Notes under the pieces: generated by a model
Seen by the model: the letters and a program-made list of their open reading frames with translations, nothing else
Told to the model about the DNA's origin: nothing
The model's database searches: none
Assembly: GCF_004361815.1 (NCBI RefSeq)
Contig: NZ_SNWA01000004.1
Span: forward strand, 310,001 to 374,000
DNA from: Paraburkholderia sp. BL10I2N1
Lineage (GTDB): Bacteria; Pseudomonadota; Gammaproteobacteria; Burkholderiales; Burkholderiaceae
Length of the DNA stretch: 64,000 nt
Direction of reading: 5' to 3'
Position numbers and translations under genes: made by a program
Shown: positions 17,663-28,119 of the stretch, in pieces
Position numbering within the stretch: position 1 is the stretch's first letter
Layout of the letters: each line of letters starts with the position of its first letter

Positions 17663-18695
17663 GGAGTCCTCCTCGACGGACAACTACCATGAATTTCACC
17701 CGCAATTTACCCGCAAAACTGGTGGAAGCAGGCGGATTCCTGTGGATGAAGCCGGACAGATTGCCATGCACTGGATGCGCAACCGGTGCGAACGCATAAA
17801 GCCTTAACCATTCGCTATATCCTTTAACCAGGAAGCCTCCCGAGCGTTCCATGTATTGCGCGCGGGACGTTTCATAGACTCTCCGGAGCGCAAACCACGG
17901 CACATGCGGCAAGTCATGATGAACCAGATGATAGTTGTTGTTCAGAAACACCAGCCGCCAGAACCGCGCCGCTTCATTAATGACAGTACGATGCTCACAG
18001 CTATGCGCGGCGCGATGTTCCTGAAACGAGCGAATCGATCCGAGCGACAGCGATCCATAGCCCACGGCGACAATAAACACCCACGCCGGAATCGAGCACA
18101 CGTACTGCAACCACGCGGTCAGCGCGGCGAGCGCGGCGAAGTGCGCGAGCCAAATCGGCACGTCGCGCCAATCGCCGCGTCTGATTTTACGTAACGCATC
18201 GACACCAGTTGCAGCGATGGCGAATGCCGGTCCCAACAGCAAGCGGCCGGCAAACGTATTGCGCCACGTGAGCAGCCCGCGCATCGCCCAACCGGCGCGT
18301 TCCCATACACGGCTGTCGACGAGGTAGCTTTCCGGATCGCGCCCGGGTTGCGTCAAATGCGCATCGTCGTGATGTTGAAGATGTGAATCGCGATAGATGC
18401 GGTACGGAAACCACACCGCGAGCGGTGCAAAACCAAGCAGTGCGTTGAAGAGCGGCGAGCGCGTGGGGTGACCATGCAGCAACTCATGTTGCAGCGACAT
18501 GTACCACGCGCCAAGCAAGGTGAGCAGCGCCGCGGTCAGGGGCAAACCGAGCACTCGCGCGTGAATTGCGACGCCGAACCATCCACCGTAGATCGTGACG
18601 GTCAGTACCCACGTCGGCCACTGTGTGCGCCATGTCCAACTCGTTGCCAGCCTGGCGATTGCTTTGCGCTGCGTGTCGTCGAGGTAAATCGTCAT
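17607..18695 (-). CDS. Membrane fatty acid desaturase
   Basis: A 362-residue integral membrane di-iron enzyme with all three histidine boxes: HELLHGH near 69-75, HLQHH near 104-108 and YHLVHHDLPH in the C-terminal part. Several hydrophobic segments separate them. It probably inserts a double bond or hydroxyl into a lipid or acyl substrate using O2. The last ~50 residues read through sequence leading into the integrase fragment and overlap its start, so the original C-terminus was probably near HGNLSGFIHRN and the tail is a chimera. No redox partner is adjacent. It is the only apparently intact non-transposase gene between the two IS copies. Confidence 0.75.
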   Translation of the reverse strand: MTIYLDDTQRKAIARLATSWTWRTQWPTWVLTVTIYGGWFGVAIHARVLGLPLTAALLTLLGAWYMSLQHELLHGHPTRSPLFNALLGFAPLAVWFPYRIYRDSHLQHHDDAHLTQPGRDPESYLVDSRVWERAGWAMRGLLTWRNTFAGRLLLGPAFAIAATGVDALRKIRRGDWRDVPIWLAHFAALAALTAWLQYVCSIPAWVFIVAVGYGSLSLGSIRSFQEHRAAHSCEHRTVINEAARFWRLVFLNNNYHLVHHDLPHVPWFALRRVYETSRAQYMERSGGFLVKGYSEWLRLYAFAPVAHPVHGNLSGFIHRNPPASTSFAGKLRVKFMVVVRRGGLHEADLPATAERQTARQAL

Positions 18696-18911
18696 GAGCT
18701 GAATCGGTCGGATGGATGTTTAGACCGATCCTACGGACCAATGCAGGGCGCCAGAACCATTTTGTTCAGCAATGCATCTGCGAAATCGTGCAAAAGACGC
18801 ATGCGAAGACACGCATGCTCGTTGGCCACCGCTTACCAAGCTGCTACGAAGCGTCGGCGACGTGGGGCTTTGTTCGGAAGGGTGCGAGTTTCCATACTAC
18901 GGACGCAACTA

Positions 18912-19119
18912 TCCATTTTTGAAGGAAACCGGCCTGCCAAACGAGTTCCACCGGTTAAGGATGTTCGCGATGATCACGCCCTCGCGTTCCTGCGACTCGA
19001 TCTTCTGCGTGCGCAAGGTCGAGCCGATGCATCGCTTGATCCGGGAGATCTGCGCTTCGACCAACGAGCGCTGCCCATAACCATACTTCTTGTGGAACGC
19101 ATAAATGCCTTTTTCCTGC
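18912..19119 (-). pseudogene. C-terminal fragment of a second IS5-type transposase
   Basis: The minus strand gives YGYGQRSLVEAQISRIKR, then EGVIIANILNRWNSFGRP, the C-terminal catalytic-Glu region of IS903/IS5-group transposases. The right-hand IS copy inserted directly upstream of this remnant, cutting off its N-terminal part. The fragment is unrelated in detail to the 286-aa transposases. Confidence 0.65.
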
Positions 19120-20292
19120 AACTGGTTGCGGGTTTTCGAGTGCCGTGGAGATTGTCTGCAAGCCACGCCAGGACTGGATTTCAGGTCGGAGTAGCCAGAT
19201 CGGCTAAAGTTCAGATTTCTGGACGCAGCGAATGACCCGAAGCCGATGCTGGCAAGAGATTCCAACAAGATTGCGCCTGGAGCAGTTCGAGCAATTTGTC
19301 TGGCCGCATCTGAGCCTGGGCCGTCGCGGACCTCCCCCCACGCTGGCCTTGCACAAGATCTTCAACTACATCCTGCAGGCACTGTACATGGGTTGTCAAT
19401 GGAAGATGCTGCCGATCGACGGGAATGCAGAAGGTCACCCTGAAATCCACTATACGCGCATCTACCGAACGTTTCGTCGCTGGCAGGCCGATGGTTGCAT
19501 CGATGCCATCTTTTCTGGCTCGGTGCAGCAACTTCACCAGGACCAACTGCTTGACCTTTCGGTCATCCACGGCGACGGCACCACGACGGCGGCGAAGAAA
19601 GGCGGCGACAATCTCGGATATAGCGGGCACAAGCATATGAATGGCGACAAGGTGGTGGCCTTGTGCGATCGCAACTGCAACGTCATTGCTCCATTCATCA
19701 GCGCTCCCGGCAACCACAACGAATCACCGCTGTTGCGCGACGCGCTGCCCAGCCTCACCGCCATGGCCCGCGCCATTGGCGCGGACCAGCACGGTTCAAT
19801 CGTCAGCCTGGATGGCGTCTACGACTGCAGGGCCAACCGCAAGGCGATCTTCAATCGCGGCATGACCCCGAACATCCCCGAGAATCCGCGCGGACGCAAA
19901 ACGCCGAAACGGGGCCGCAAGCAGCGCTATGATCCGGCCATCTTCGAGGAGCGCTTCAGGACCATTGAGCGGGTCTTCGCCTGGGAGGACAAGTTCCGCC
20001 GTCTGCTGCTGCGCTTTGAGCGCATCAGTGACGTTCACTACGCGTTCAAGGCGCTTGCCTATACGATGATCAACCTGCGCCACTACTGCTGAATCAGCGC
20101 GGGGCCCGCACTTCACTGACGGCGCTACGCGCCATGATTGCCCACGCCTGTTGCATTCGCATTCCTGATTATAATTCACACTTCGATATCGAGATACCTG
20201 TCGCTTTTCACAACGATGTGCCTGGCTTCGCACGATCACCAACGGTCACCGTAGTTCTTCCGTTCGCAATGGGCGGAAACCCGCAACCAGTT
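19120..20292 (+). mobile_element. IS5-family insertion sequence, right copy
   Basis: Inverted duplicate of the 15266-16438 element, 1173 bp, with the same terminal repeats. A few substitutions were seen (for example T versus C about 20 bases from the outer end, and two transposase residues). It sits inside an older IS5-type transposase gene on its left. Confidence 0.85.
19232..20092 (+). CDS. IS5-family transposase (right copy)
   Basis: A 286-residue transposase identical to the left copy apart from two visible residues, with the same DDE candidates. Full length, reading towards the regulator gene at 20546. Its presence in two near-identical copies implies recent transposition or gene conversion. 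Confidence 0.88.
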   Translation: MTRSRCWQEIPTRLRLEQFEQFVWPHLSLGRRGPPPTLALHKIFNYILQALYMGCQWKMLPIDGNAEGHPEIHYTRIYRTFRRWQADGCIDAIFSGSVQQLHQDQLLDLSVIHGDGTTTAAKKGGDNLGYSGHKHMNGDKVVALCDRNCNVIAPFISAPGNHNESPLLRDALPSLTAMARAIGADQHGSIVSLDGVYDCRANRKAIFNRGMTPNIPENPRGRKTPKRGRKQRYDPAIFEERFRTIERVFAWEDKFRRLLLRFERISDVHYAFKALAYTMINLRHYC

Positions 20293-20545
20293 CTGTCAAA
20301 ATTATGCGAGTAGGGTTTTGCCGGGGCGAGCTGATCTGTGGAACTGTTTGGGGTTCGTCGGGCCCCATCCTGATGTCGACGATGCTCCGGCGTTCTTGAA
20401 AACGCAAGCACAGGTGAGTCCGACACCCGGCCACCCATCTCACGACAATGACTGACATGTCGCCGGCTCTGATGTGATGGACGACTCCCGCCCTTCGGGG
20501 CACCTTTTTACGTGACCTCCAAGGAGGTGAAATTTCGGGGGAAGC
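20293..20545. other. Short gap with an unrecognised truncated frame
   Basis: On the minus strand a frame beginning MSVIVVRWVAGCRTHLCLRF at 20459 runs into the IS copy at 20292; it may be the start of a gene cut by the IS, but I do not recognise it. Bases 20518-20533 form a short inverted repeat (ACCTCC/GGAGGT) beyond the stop of the GntR-family gene. Confidence 0.3.
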
Positions 20546-21286
20546 TCAACCCAGTCGTACGCGGCCAGCTTTACCGTCCGCATCGTTGAGCGCAACTTTC
20601 TTGATGTCACTTCCGACCCAACGCTCTTCAGAAGACTTCAGATGCGATCGCATCGCCGCTTCTGCAGCAATGGGGTCTCCCGCTTGCAGCGCATGCAGGA
20701 CTTTTTCGTGCTCTTCAACGGCAGCCATCCATGTGGCTGTATTTTCGGCGAGTTCGCTAATCCTCGCCCCGATCGGATCGCGCCGCGCGTCAAACAGATC
20801 GGCCACATACCGGCTCAACACCGTATTGCCGGCCGCTTCCGCAATGATCAGGTGGAACTGCCGGTCCGGTTCCAGAGGAGATTTGTTGGCAGAGGCGAGG
20901 CGATGCATCGCATCCACGCTGCGCCGCAACCGGTCCAGAGAGGCGGCCGTAAGCCGCGTGCTGGCGAGCACGACGAGGCTGCCTTCGATCACGGCCCGCG
21001 CCTGCATGATTTCCGTCGGACTTTCGCCTAATACAGCCAGTGAGCCTTCACTTTCGTTTGCAGTTTCGAGCACATAGACGCCCGAACCCATGCGGGTCTC
21101 GACGTTGCCGCCGATTTCCAGTGCGATCAACGCCTCGCGCAGTGACGGGCGCGAAACACCCAGTTGCTGCGACAACTCGCGCTCCGGCGGCAGTCTAGAC
21201 CCCGGAGGGAAATCGCCTCCGTGGATGAGGCCGCGAATCTGGTCGGCGACCAATTGGTAAAGCCGCTTTGGCTCGGTTTGTTTCAT
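20546..21286 (-). CDS. FadR-subfamily GntR transcriptional regulator
   Basis: A 246-residue regulator. The N-terminal winged helix (about 5-75, with PPGSRLPPERELSQQLGVSR) is followed by an all-helical FCD effector domain (about 95-230). FCD metal/ligand positions are plausible in DRQFHLIIAEAAGN and in the EHEKVLHALQAGD block. It is divergent from the ABC-transporter operon and probably represses it until a sugar acid binds. Two TTGG-N5-CCAR sites in the divergent region are its likely operators. The start at 21286 is chosen because the upstream in-frame extension is not family-like; its ribosome-binding site is weak. Confidence 0.85.
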   Translation of the reverse strand: MKQTEPKRLYQLVADQIRGLIHGGDFPPGSRLPPERELSQQLGVSRPSLREALIALEIGGNVETRMGSGVYVLETANESEGSLAVLGESPTEIMQARAVIEGSLVVLASTRLTAASLDRLRRSVDAMHRLASANKSPLEPDRQFHLIIAEAAGNTVLSRYVADLFDARRDPIGARISELAENTATWMAAVEEHEKVLHALQAGDPIAAEAAMRSHLKSSEERWVGSDIKKVALNDADGKAGRVRLG

Positions 21287-21428
21287 CTTGCTGGCAGAAG
21301 GAAAAGTGGCCCGGTCGCCTGTCGCCCGACGATCAAGTCTATCACGCAAGCTCCAGCAAGTTTTCCGCGTATTCGATAGGAAGGATGCGGGTTTGTGCCG
21401 GGTAAGGCCAATCTAGACATTACGAAAA

Positions 21429-21441
21429 TTGGCTTGACCAA
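21429..21441. promoter_or_regulatory. FadR/GntR-type operator 1
   Basis: TTGGCTTGACCAA fits the TTGG-N5-CCAA pattern of FadR-subfamily operators. It overlaps the -35 box of the candidate promoter. Confidence 0.6.
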
Positions 21442-21462
21442 ATGTGGTTTTTATTCTCTAAT
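21434..21462 (+). promoter_or_regulatory. Sigma-70 promoter of the ABC-transporter/sugar-acid operon
   Basis: TTGACC at 21434-21439 and TCTAAT at 21457-21462 are separated by 17 bases; each hexamer matches the consensus at five of six positions. The predicted start is about 21469, some 50 bases before the first gene. Confidence 0.6.
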
Positions 21463-21472
21463 CTGCCTCATA

Positions 21473-21485
21473 TTGGCCTGACCAG
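21473..21485. promoter_or_regulatory. FadR/GntR-type operator 2
   Basis: TTGGCCTGACCAG repeats the operator-1 pattern exactly 44 bases downstream (about four helical turns). It lies just after the predicted start site, suiting repression with looping or cooperative binding. Confidence 0.6.
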
Positions 21486-21517
21486 CACCAGCGCCGCATT
21501 CAAGGAAGGAGACACGC

Positions 21518-23066
<1,549 letters not shown>

Positions 23067-23074
<8 letters not shown>

Positions 23075-24095
23075 AATAACATCCGAACAGACCACTACTG
23101 TCGACACCAGCGCGAAGCTCCGGCGTCGCGACCTGATTCAGAAATTTGCCGCGCTCGGCAGTCTGATCATGCTGGTGGTCGTCTTTTCATTGACCAGTTC
23201 CGCTTTCTTCTCGGTCGACAATGGCATGACAGTGGCCTTGCAGGTGACGTCGATTGCCTATCTCGGCGTCGCGGCAACCTGCGTGATCATTACTGGCGGA
23301 ATCGACCTGTCCGTGGGTTCCGTACTCGCGCTGTCTGGTGTGGTCGCCGCGTTGCTCGTCAAGGCTGGCGTGCCGATTCCTCTCGGCATGCTCGGCGGCG
23401 TCGTGGTGGGCGGCCTATGTGGATTCGTTAATGGCCTGTGCGTCACGCGTATGGGTCTGCCGCCTTTTATCGCCACGCTCGGCATGATGCTGGTCGCGCG
23501 TGGTCTCGCGCTTCAGATCACTGGCGCGCGCCCGGTTTCGGGACTTGGCGACGCGTTCGGCGAACTCGGAAATGGCGCGTTGTTCCGCATCTCGCACATC
23601 GGGGCTGACGGGTTCCCCGATACGGTATTTCCGGGGATTCCATATCCCGTGATCATCATGGTCGTGCTGGCGGTGGCCGTGTCGATCATGCTGACGCGTA
23701 CCTCGCTTGGCCGCCACATCTACGCAGTCGGATCGAACGCCGAAGCCGCGCGGCTCTCCGGCGTCAACGTCCGCCGCGTCACTTTGATTACCTATGTGCT
23801 GTCCGGCGTGCTCGCCGGTCTGACGGGCTGCGTGCTGATGTCGCGCCTCGTCACGGCGCAACCGAACGAAGGCGTCATGTACGAACTCGATGCGATCGCC
23901 AGTGCCGTGATTGGCGGCACCTCGCTGATGGGCGGTGTCGGCACGATCTCCGGTACGGCTATCGGTGCATTCGTCATTGGCGTACTGCGCAACGGCCTGA
24001 ATATGAACGGCGTATCTAGTTTTATCCAGCAGATCATCATCGGACTGGTCATTCTCGGCACGGTCTGGATCGACCAGATCAGAAACCGTCGATAA
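23067..24095 (+). CDS. Sugar ABC transporter permease (RbsC type)
   Basis: A 342-residue inner-membrane permease with 8-10 hydrophobic segments. The family block GGIDLSVGSVLALSGV and the cytoplasmic coupling segment YAVGSNAEAARLSGVNV are present. It overlaps the ATPase gene by eight bases, implying translational coupling. It forms the channel of the importer encoded by its neighbours. Confidence 0.9.
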
Positions 24096-24163
24096 AGCAC
24101 ATCGAATGATGCTATTCGAGAAGTCCAACAAAGCAGTGCAATCACCAACCCAAGGAGTGAGAC

Positions 24164-25108
24164 ATGAGAAAGACGTATCTGGCATTGGCCGCCGCACTTT
24201 TGACCGCTGTGACGGTGCATGCGAATGCGGCGAGCGGAGAGATCGCCGTGATTGTCAAGACGGCCAACTCGAATTTTTGGCAGAACGTGCAAAAGGGTGC
24301 AACGGAGGGCATGAAAGGGCTGAACGGCTACACGATGACGTTTCAGGGACCGGCGACCGAGTCCGCCGTGGCCGACGAGGTCAATATGGTCGAGAACGCG
24401 GTGAACCGGCATGTCGCGGCGATCGTGCTCGCGCCGTCCGATCCCGACGCACTGGTCCCGGCTATGAAGAAGGCCTGGGAGGCAAAAATTCCGGTTGTCC
24501 TGATCGATTCGCTCGTGTCCGATTCCGGCAAGCAGTATTACCAGTCGTTTCTCTCGACCGATAACGCCAAGGCCGGTGAGTTGTGCGCGAAAGCGATGAT
24601 CGACCGTGTCGGACAGACGGGGAAAGTCGCTGTGATGTCGTACGTCGCCGGCGCGGGTTCCGAGATTGGCCGCGTGGGTGGGTTCAGGAAGTATCTCGCG
24701 CAGCACTCGAAGCTGCAGATTGTCGGACCGTTCTACTCGCAGTCGCAGATGGCGACCGCGCTCAATCAGACGACCGACGTGCTGTCGGCCAATCCGGATC
24801 TGAAGGGCATCTTCGGTGCGAATGAACCGACTGCTGTGGGGATGGGGCGCGCGTTGGCGCAGTCCGGGAAAGCGGGCAAGGTCGTCGCGATCGGCTTTGA
24901 CGGCAACCAGGACCTCCAGGGCTTCGTCAAGGACGGAACCATCCAGGCCATCGCTGTTCAGGGCTCGTATCAGATGGGCTACAAGGGCGTCAAAACGGCG
25001 GTGGATGTCATCGACCACAAACCGGTCGCAAAGCAACTGGATACCGGTGTCGTGATGGTCGAGAAGGACAACATCGATCAGCCCGTCGCGAAGAACGTGT
25101 TGTATTGA
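24164..25108 (+). CDS. Periplasmic sugar-binding protein (RbsB type)
   Basis: A 314-residue periplasmic-binding protein. A signal peptide (residues 1-22, cleavage after ANA) precedes two lobes of the ribose/galactose-binding fold, with ANSNFWQNVQKGA and the hinge region GIFGANEPTAVGMG. AAGGAG precedes the ATG. It captures the sugar for the importer. A stem-loop directly after the stop probably protects this part of the message, in line with the usual excess of binding protein over permease. Confidence 0.9.
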   Translation: MRKTYLALAAALLTAVTVHANAASGEIAVIVKTANSNFWQNVQKGATEGMKGLNGYTMTFQGPATESAVADEVNMVENAVNRHVAAIVLAPSDPDALVPAMKKAWEAKIPVVLIDSLVSDSGKQYYQSFLSTDNAKAGELCAKAMIDRVGQTGKVAVMSYVAGAGSEIGRVGGFRKYLAQHSKLQIVGPFYSQSQMATALNQTTDVLSANPDLKGIFGANEPTAVGMGRALAQSGKAGKVVAIGFDGNQDLQGFVKDGTIQAIAVQGSYQMGYKGVKTAVDVIDHKPVAKQLDTGVVMVEKDNIDQPVAKNVLY

Positions 25109-25147
25109 AGGGCGGCGCGGACGACGCAGAGGGCGTAGTCCGCCCTT
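25108..25147. other. Stem-loop after the binding-protein gene
   Basis: AAGGGCGG (25108-25115) pairs with CCGCCCTT (25140-25147), with further GGAC/GTCC pairing inside. It starts at the stop codon and is not followed by a T-run. It is probably an mRNA-stabilising or partial-termination structure between transport and catabolic genes. Confidence 0.55.
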
Positions 25148-25221
25148 AAGGGCCGTGCCGTTCGGGACGCGCTGTAAGGCGTTGAACATCGAGCAACGAG
25201 TCGGTGGAGGCGGAATTTCTG

Positions 25222-26238
25222 ATGAAAGCAGGTGATCTTCGTGATCTGTCGCGCGGCGACGTGCAACTGAGCGCACTCGGCATGGGTTGTTCGCAACTTG
25301 GCGGCCTGTATCGCACGATGCCGCCGCAACAGGCGCGCGCACTGATGGACGAAGCATGGTCGCTTGGTCTGCGCTACTTCGACACTGCGCCGTTCTACGG
25401 GTACACGCTTTCGGAGCGCCGCGTGGGCGACGCGTTGTCAGCGCGGCCACGCAACGAGTTCGTGCTGAGTACGAAAGTGGGCAGGCTTCTTCGGCCGGAC
25501 CCGACTGTTCAATGCGGCGACGACGGGTGGGCCGAGCCGCTTCCTTTCCGGCCGCATTACGACTACAGCTTCGATGGCGTCATGCGGTCTTTCGAAGACA
25601 GCCAGCAGCGTCTCGGCTTTCCGCAGATCGATCTGCTGTATGTGCATGACGTCGGTCGGATGACGCATGGGGATGCAAACGTCGAATTCTGGAAACAGCT
25701 GACCGAGGGAGGGGGCTTTCTCGCACTCGACACGCTGCGTAGTGCAGGGCTGGTCAAAGCCATCGGCCTTGGCGTGAATGAATGGCAGGTGGTGCATGAC
25801 GCCATGCAGGAGATACAGCTCGATGTGACGTTACTCGCGGGCCGTTATACGCTCCTCGAGCAGGATTGTCTCTCTCCGTTTCTCGACGATTGCGTGCGGC
25901 ACGGAAATTCGATCGTGGTCGGCGGCGTGTTCAATTCCGGCGTGCTGGCAGGTAATGGCAAGTTCAATTACGGGGACGCCCCCGCCGGTGTCGTGTCGCG
26001 CGTCCATCGGCTGGCTGATGTTTGCCGCGAATTCGAGGTTCCGTTACCCGCTGCGGCACTGCAGTTTCCGCTTGCGCATCCCGCGGTTGTGTCGTGCGTG
26101 GTGGGCGCGCGCAGTGTCGAACAACTCCGGCAGAACGTCGCGTGGTTTGAGCAGGCGCTGCCGGCCGGATTGTGGCAAGAACTGAAGTCGAATGGTCTGA
26201 TTGCAGACACCGCACCTGTGGCCGAGGGGGTCCAGTGA
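25222..26238 (+). CDS. Aldo/keto reductase, L-fucose/L-galactose 1-dehydrogenase type
   Basis: A 338-residue aldo/keto reductase of the D-threo-aldose (L-fucose/L-galactose) 1-dehydrogenase group. Catalytic Asp54 and Tyr59 lie in YFDTAPFYGYTLSERRVG, and the C-terminal NAD(P)-site block VSCVVGARSVEQLRQN is present. It would oxidise the imported aldose at C1 to a lactone. The ATG at 25222 is preferred to a GTG at 25204, though GGAGG lies slightly far upstream. Its stop overlaps the start of the broken lactonase gene (GTGA). Pyridoxal dehydrogenase is a related alternative, less fitting in this operon. Confidence 0.8.
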   Translation: MKAGDLRDLSRGDVQLSALGMGCSQLGGLYRTMPPQQARALMDEAWSLGLRYFDTAPFYGYTLSERRVGDALSARPRNEFVLSTKVGRLLRPDPTVQCGDDGWAEPLPFRPHYDYSFDGVMRSFEDSQQRLGFPQIDLLYVHDVGRMTHGDANVEFWKQLTEGGGFLALDTLRSAGLVKAIGLGVNEWQVVHDAMQEIQLDVTLLAGRYTLLEQDCLSPFLDDCVRHGNSIVVGGVFNSGVLAGNGKFNYGDAPAGVVSRVHRLADVCREFEVPLPAAALQFPLAHPAVVSCVVGARSVEQLRQNVAWFEQALPAGLWQELKSNGLIADTAPVAEGVQ

Positions 26239-26631
26239 GCCTGCGTATCGACGCACATCACCATTTCTGGCAATCATGCGGCCAAGCCACTGATCGCTAT
26301 CGGCCAACTGGAGCCGTGGCGAACCGACATGGCAGATCTGGCCAGACTCGAAAATGTACATTGCAAGCTGTCCGGCTTATGGACGGAAGCGCCGCCAGAT
26401 ATTGGCGTTGCTGCTTTCGAGCCCTATGTGGAGACGCTATTTTCGCTGTTCGGCCCGCGCCGTCTTCTGTGGGGAAGTGACTGGCCTGTCCAGCGGCTCG
26501 CGACACATTTGGGCGACTACGCTGGTTGGCTTGCCGCCTGTGAAGACTACTGTGACCGGTATGCGGGCGATGAGGACAAAGACGCTGTATTCGGCGGCAA
26601 TGCTTATCGCTTCTACCGGCTCGAAGAATAG
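26235..26631 (+). pseudogene. Amidohydrolase-family sugar lactonase with internal deletion
   Basis: The first 13 codons (GTG start, IDAHHHFWQ metal motif) are intact. At about 26272 the sequence jumps to HAAKPLIAIGQLEPW in another frame, then HCKLSGLWTEAP, LLWGSDWPVQR and AYRFYRL, the C-terminal third of COG3618-type lactonases (fuconolactonase/galactonolactonase). About 170 central residues are missing and the frame is broken, so the product cannot fold as a lactonase. A 100-residue internal start at 26329 could give only a fragment. The intact gene would have overlapped the dehydrogenase stop by four bases. The lost step is lactone hydrolysis, which could be spontaneous or supplied elsewhere. 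Confidence 0.82.
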
Positions 26632-26641
26632 GGAGAGTGTG

Positions 26642-26971
26642 ATGCAACAAATGGGAATGGTCATCGGTATCGATCCGCAGCACATCGACGAATACAAACG
26701 CCTGCATGCGCAGGTGTGGCCGACGGTGCTCGATCGCCTGAAACGCTCGAATGTCACCCGCTACTCGATTTTCCTGCGGGAGCCCGAGAACCTGTTGTTC
26801 GGTTACTGGGAATACGTTGGGACAGACTATGAAAGCGATATGGCCGAGATCGCGGGCGACCCGGAAACACAACGTTGGTGGAGCTTGTGCAGTCCGTGCC
26901 AGAAGCCGTTGCCGAGCCGTGCGTCGTCGGAACACTGGGCACGGATGGAACAGGTCTTTTACCTCGAATAG
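26642..26971 (+). CDS. L-rhamnose/L-fucose mutarotase-family protein
   Basis: A 109-residue protein of the RhaM/DUF718 dimeric alpha-beta barrel family. It opens MQQMGMVIGIDPQHIDEYKR and contains WPTVLDRLKRSNVTRYSIFL and the WEYVGTDYESDMA block, with a late Trp pair in QRWWSL. It interconverts alpha and beta anomers of a 6-deoxy or L-sugar and so supplies the anomer used by the dehydrogenase. AGGGAGA precedes the ATG. Its presence between the lactonase remnant and the dehydrogenases argues for an L-configured sugar as the operon substrate. Confidence 0.82.
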   Translation: MQQMGMVIGIDPQHIDEYKRLHAQVWPTVLDRLKRSNVTRYSIFLREPENLLFGYWEYVGTDYESDMAEIAGDPETQRWWSLCSPCQKPLPSRASSEHWARMEQVFYLE

Positions 26972-27083
26972 TGTTGTCCCGACATCGCACTCGTTGACCT
27001 CGCCGCCAAGAGACGAATTAATCGAACTCGCATCGAAACCGCACCATGGCTTCGCGGGTTCCGCACCTGAAAAAGGAAACCTC

Positions 27084-28094
27084 ATGCTCACTGTTATTTG
27101 TGAAACTCCTGGCGTACTACGCGCTGAGACGCGCGCAAGGCCATTGCGCGACCGCGGCGAAGTGTTGCTACGAGTGCGACGCGTCGGCGTATGCGGCACT
27201 GACCTGCACATTTTTACCGGCAATCAACCATTTCTCGCCTACCCTCGCGTGATGGGACACGAACTGTCGGGGACGGTCGAAGAAGCCGATGCGGATTCCG
27301 GCCTGACCGTCGGCGACCCGGTCTACGTGATGCCCTATCTGTCATGCGGTCAGTGCATTGCCTGCAGGAACGGAAAAACGAATTGCTGCGTGAATATTCA
27401 GGTATTGGGCGTGCATCGGGATGGCGCATTGACGGAGTATCTAAGTTTGCCCCGTCAGTTCGTTCACAAGGCTGAAGGAATCACACTCGATCAGGCGGCA
27501 ATGATCGAGTTTCTCGCCATTGGCGCGCACGCGGTTCGGCGCGCAGACGTTCAGACTGGACAGCGCGTGCTGGTAGTCGGTGCGGGTCCGATCGGTATGG
27601 CCGCAATGATCTTCTCACGCCTGCGCGGGGCCACGGTGACGGCACTCGATACACGGCTCGATCGTCTGAATTTCTGCGCCGGGCAAATCGAAGTGGCGGC
27701 TACCGTGCAGATCGGTGATGCCGACGTCGACGAGCTGACGAGACTCACCGACGGTGAATTCTTCGATGTGGTCTTCGATGCGACGGGCAATCCCTCTGCC
27801 ATGGAGCGTGGCTTCGAGTTTATTGCGCACGGCGGAAAATACGTGCTGATCTCCGTGGTGCGAGACAAGATCACTTTCTCTGATCCGGAGTTCCACAAGC
27901 GCGAAGCCACCCTGATTGGAAGCCGCAATGCGACTGCGGAGGATTTCGAAACGGTGCTCAGGGCCATGCGCGCCGGCCAGGTGCCCGATGCGGCACTCAA
28001 CACGCACCGGATGAAACTTGCCGATGTCCCTGCGGAATTTTCGAAACTGCTCGAGCCGTCCGCGGGCGTAGTGAAAGCCATCGTCGAATGCTGA
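27084..28094 (+). CDS. Zinc-dependent medium-chain dehydrogenase, probable L-galactonate 5-dehydrogenase
   Basis: A 336-residue zinc alcohol dehydrogenase. The catalytic-zinc Cys37 is in VGVCGTD, GHE is in VMGHELSG, the four-Cys structural zinc lobe is in CGQCIACRNGKTNCC, and the Rossmann motif is VVGAGPIGMAA. Because UxaB and UxaA follow, it probably oxidises L-galactonate at C5 to D-tagaturonate, as LgoD-type enzymes do. AAAGGAAA precedes the ATG. A threonine- or sorbitol-dehydrogenase-like role is the generic alternative. Confidence 0.78.
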   Translation: MLTVICETPGVLRAETRARPLRDRGEVLLRVRRVGVCGTDLHIFTGNQPFLAYPRVMGHELSGTVEEADADSGLTVGDPVYVMPYLSCGQCIACRNGKTNCCVNIQVLGVHRDGALTEYLSLPRQFVHKAEGITLDQAAMIEFLAIGAHAVRRADVQTGQRVLVVGAGPIGMAAMIFSRLRGATVTALDTRLDRLNFCAGQIEVAATVQIGDADVDELTRLTDGEFFDVVFDATGNPSAMERGFEFIAHGGKYVLISVVRDKITFSDPEFHKREATLIGSRNATAEDFETVLRAMRAGQVPDAALNTHRMKLADVPAEFSKLLEPSAGVVKAIVEC

Positions 28095-28119
28095 CTCTGA
28101 CGCATATCGGATATTTGCC

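Larger units (their letters stand above)
15266..20292. mobile_element. Composite-like segment bounded by inverted IS5-family copies
   Basis: Two 1173-bp IS copies (15266-16438 and 19120-20292) face opposite ways and enclose 2.68 kb of remnant genes plus a desaturase. No target duplication is visible at the outer ends (CGTTG on the left, CTGTC on the right) or around either single copy. The unit may therefore be a product of inversion or deletion between copies rather than an intact transposon. Confidence 0.6.

Noticed and set aside
15266..20292. Functional composite transposon
   Set aside because: No target duplication at the outer ends, and the cargo is mostly broken fragments; inversion or deletion between IS copies explains it as well.
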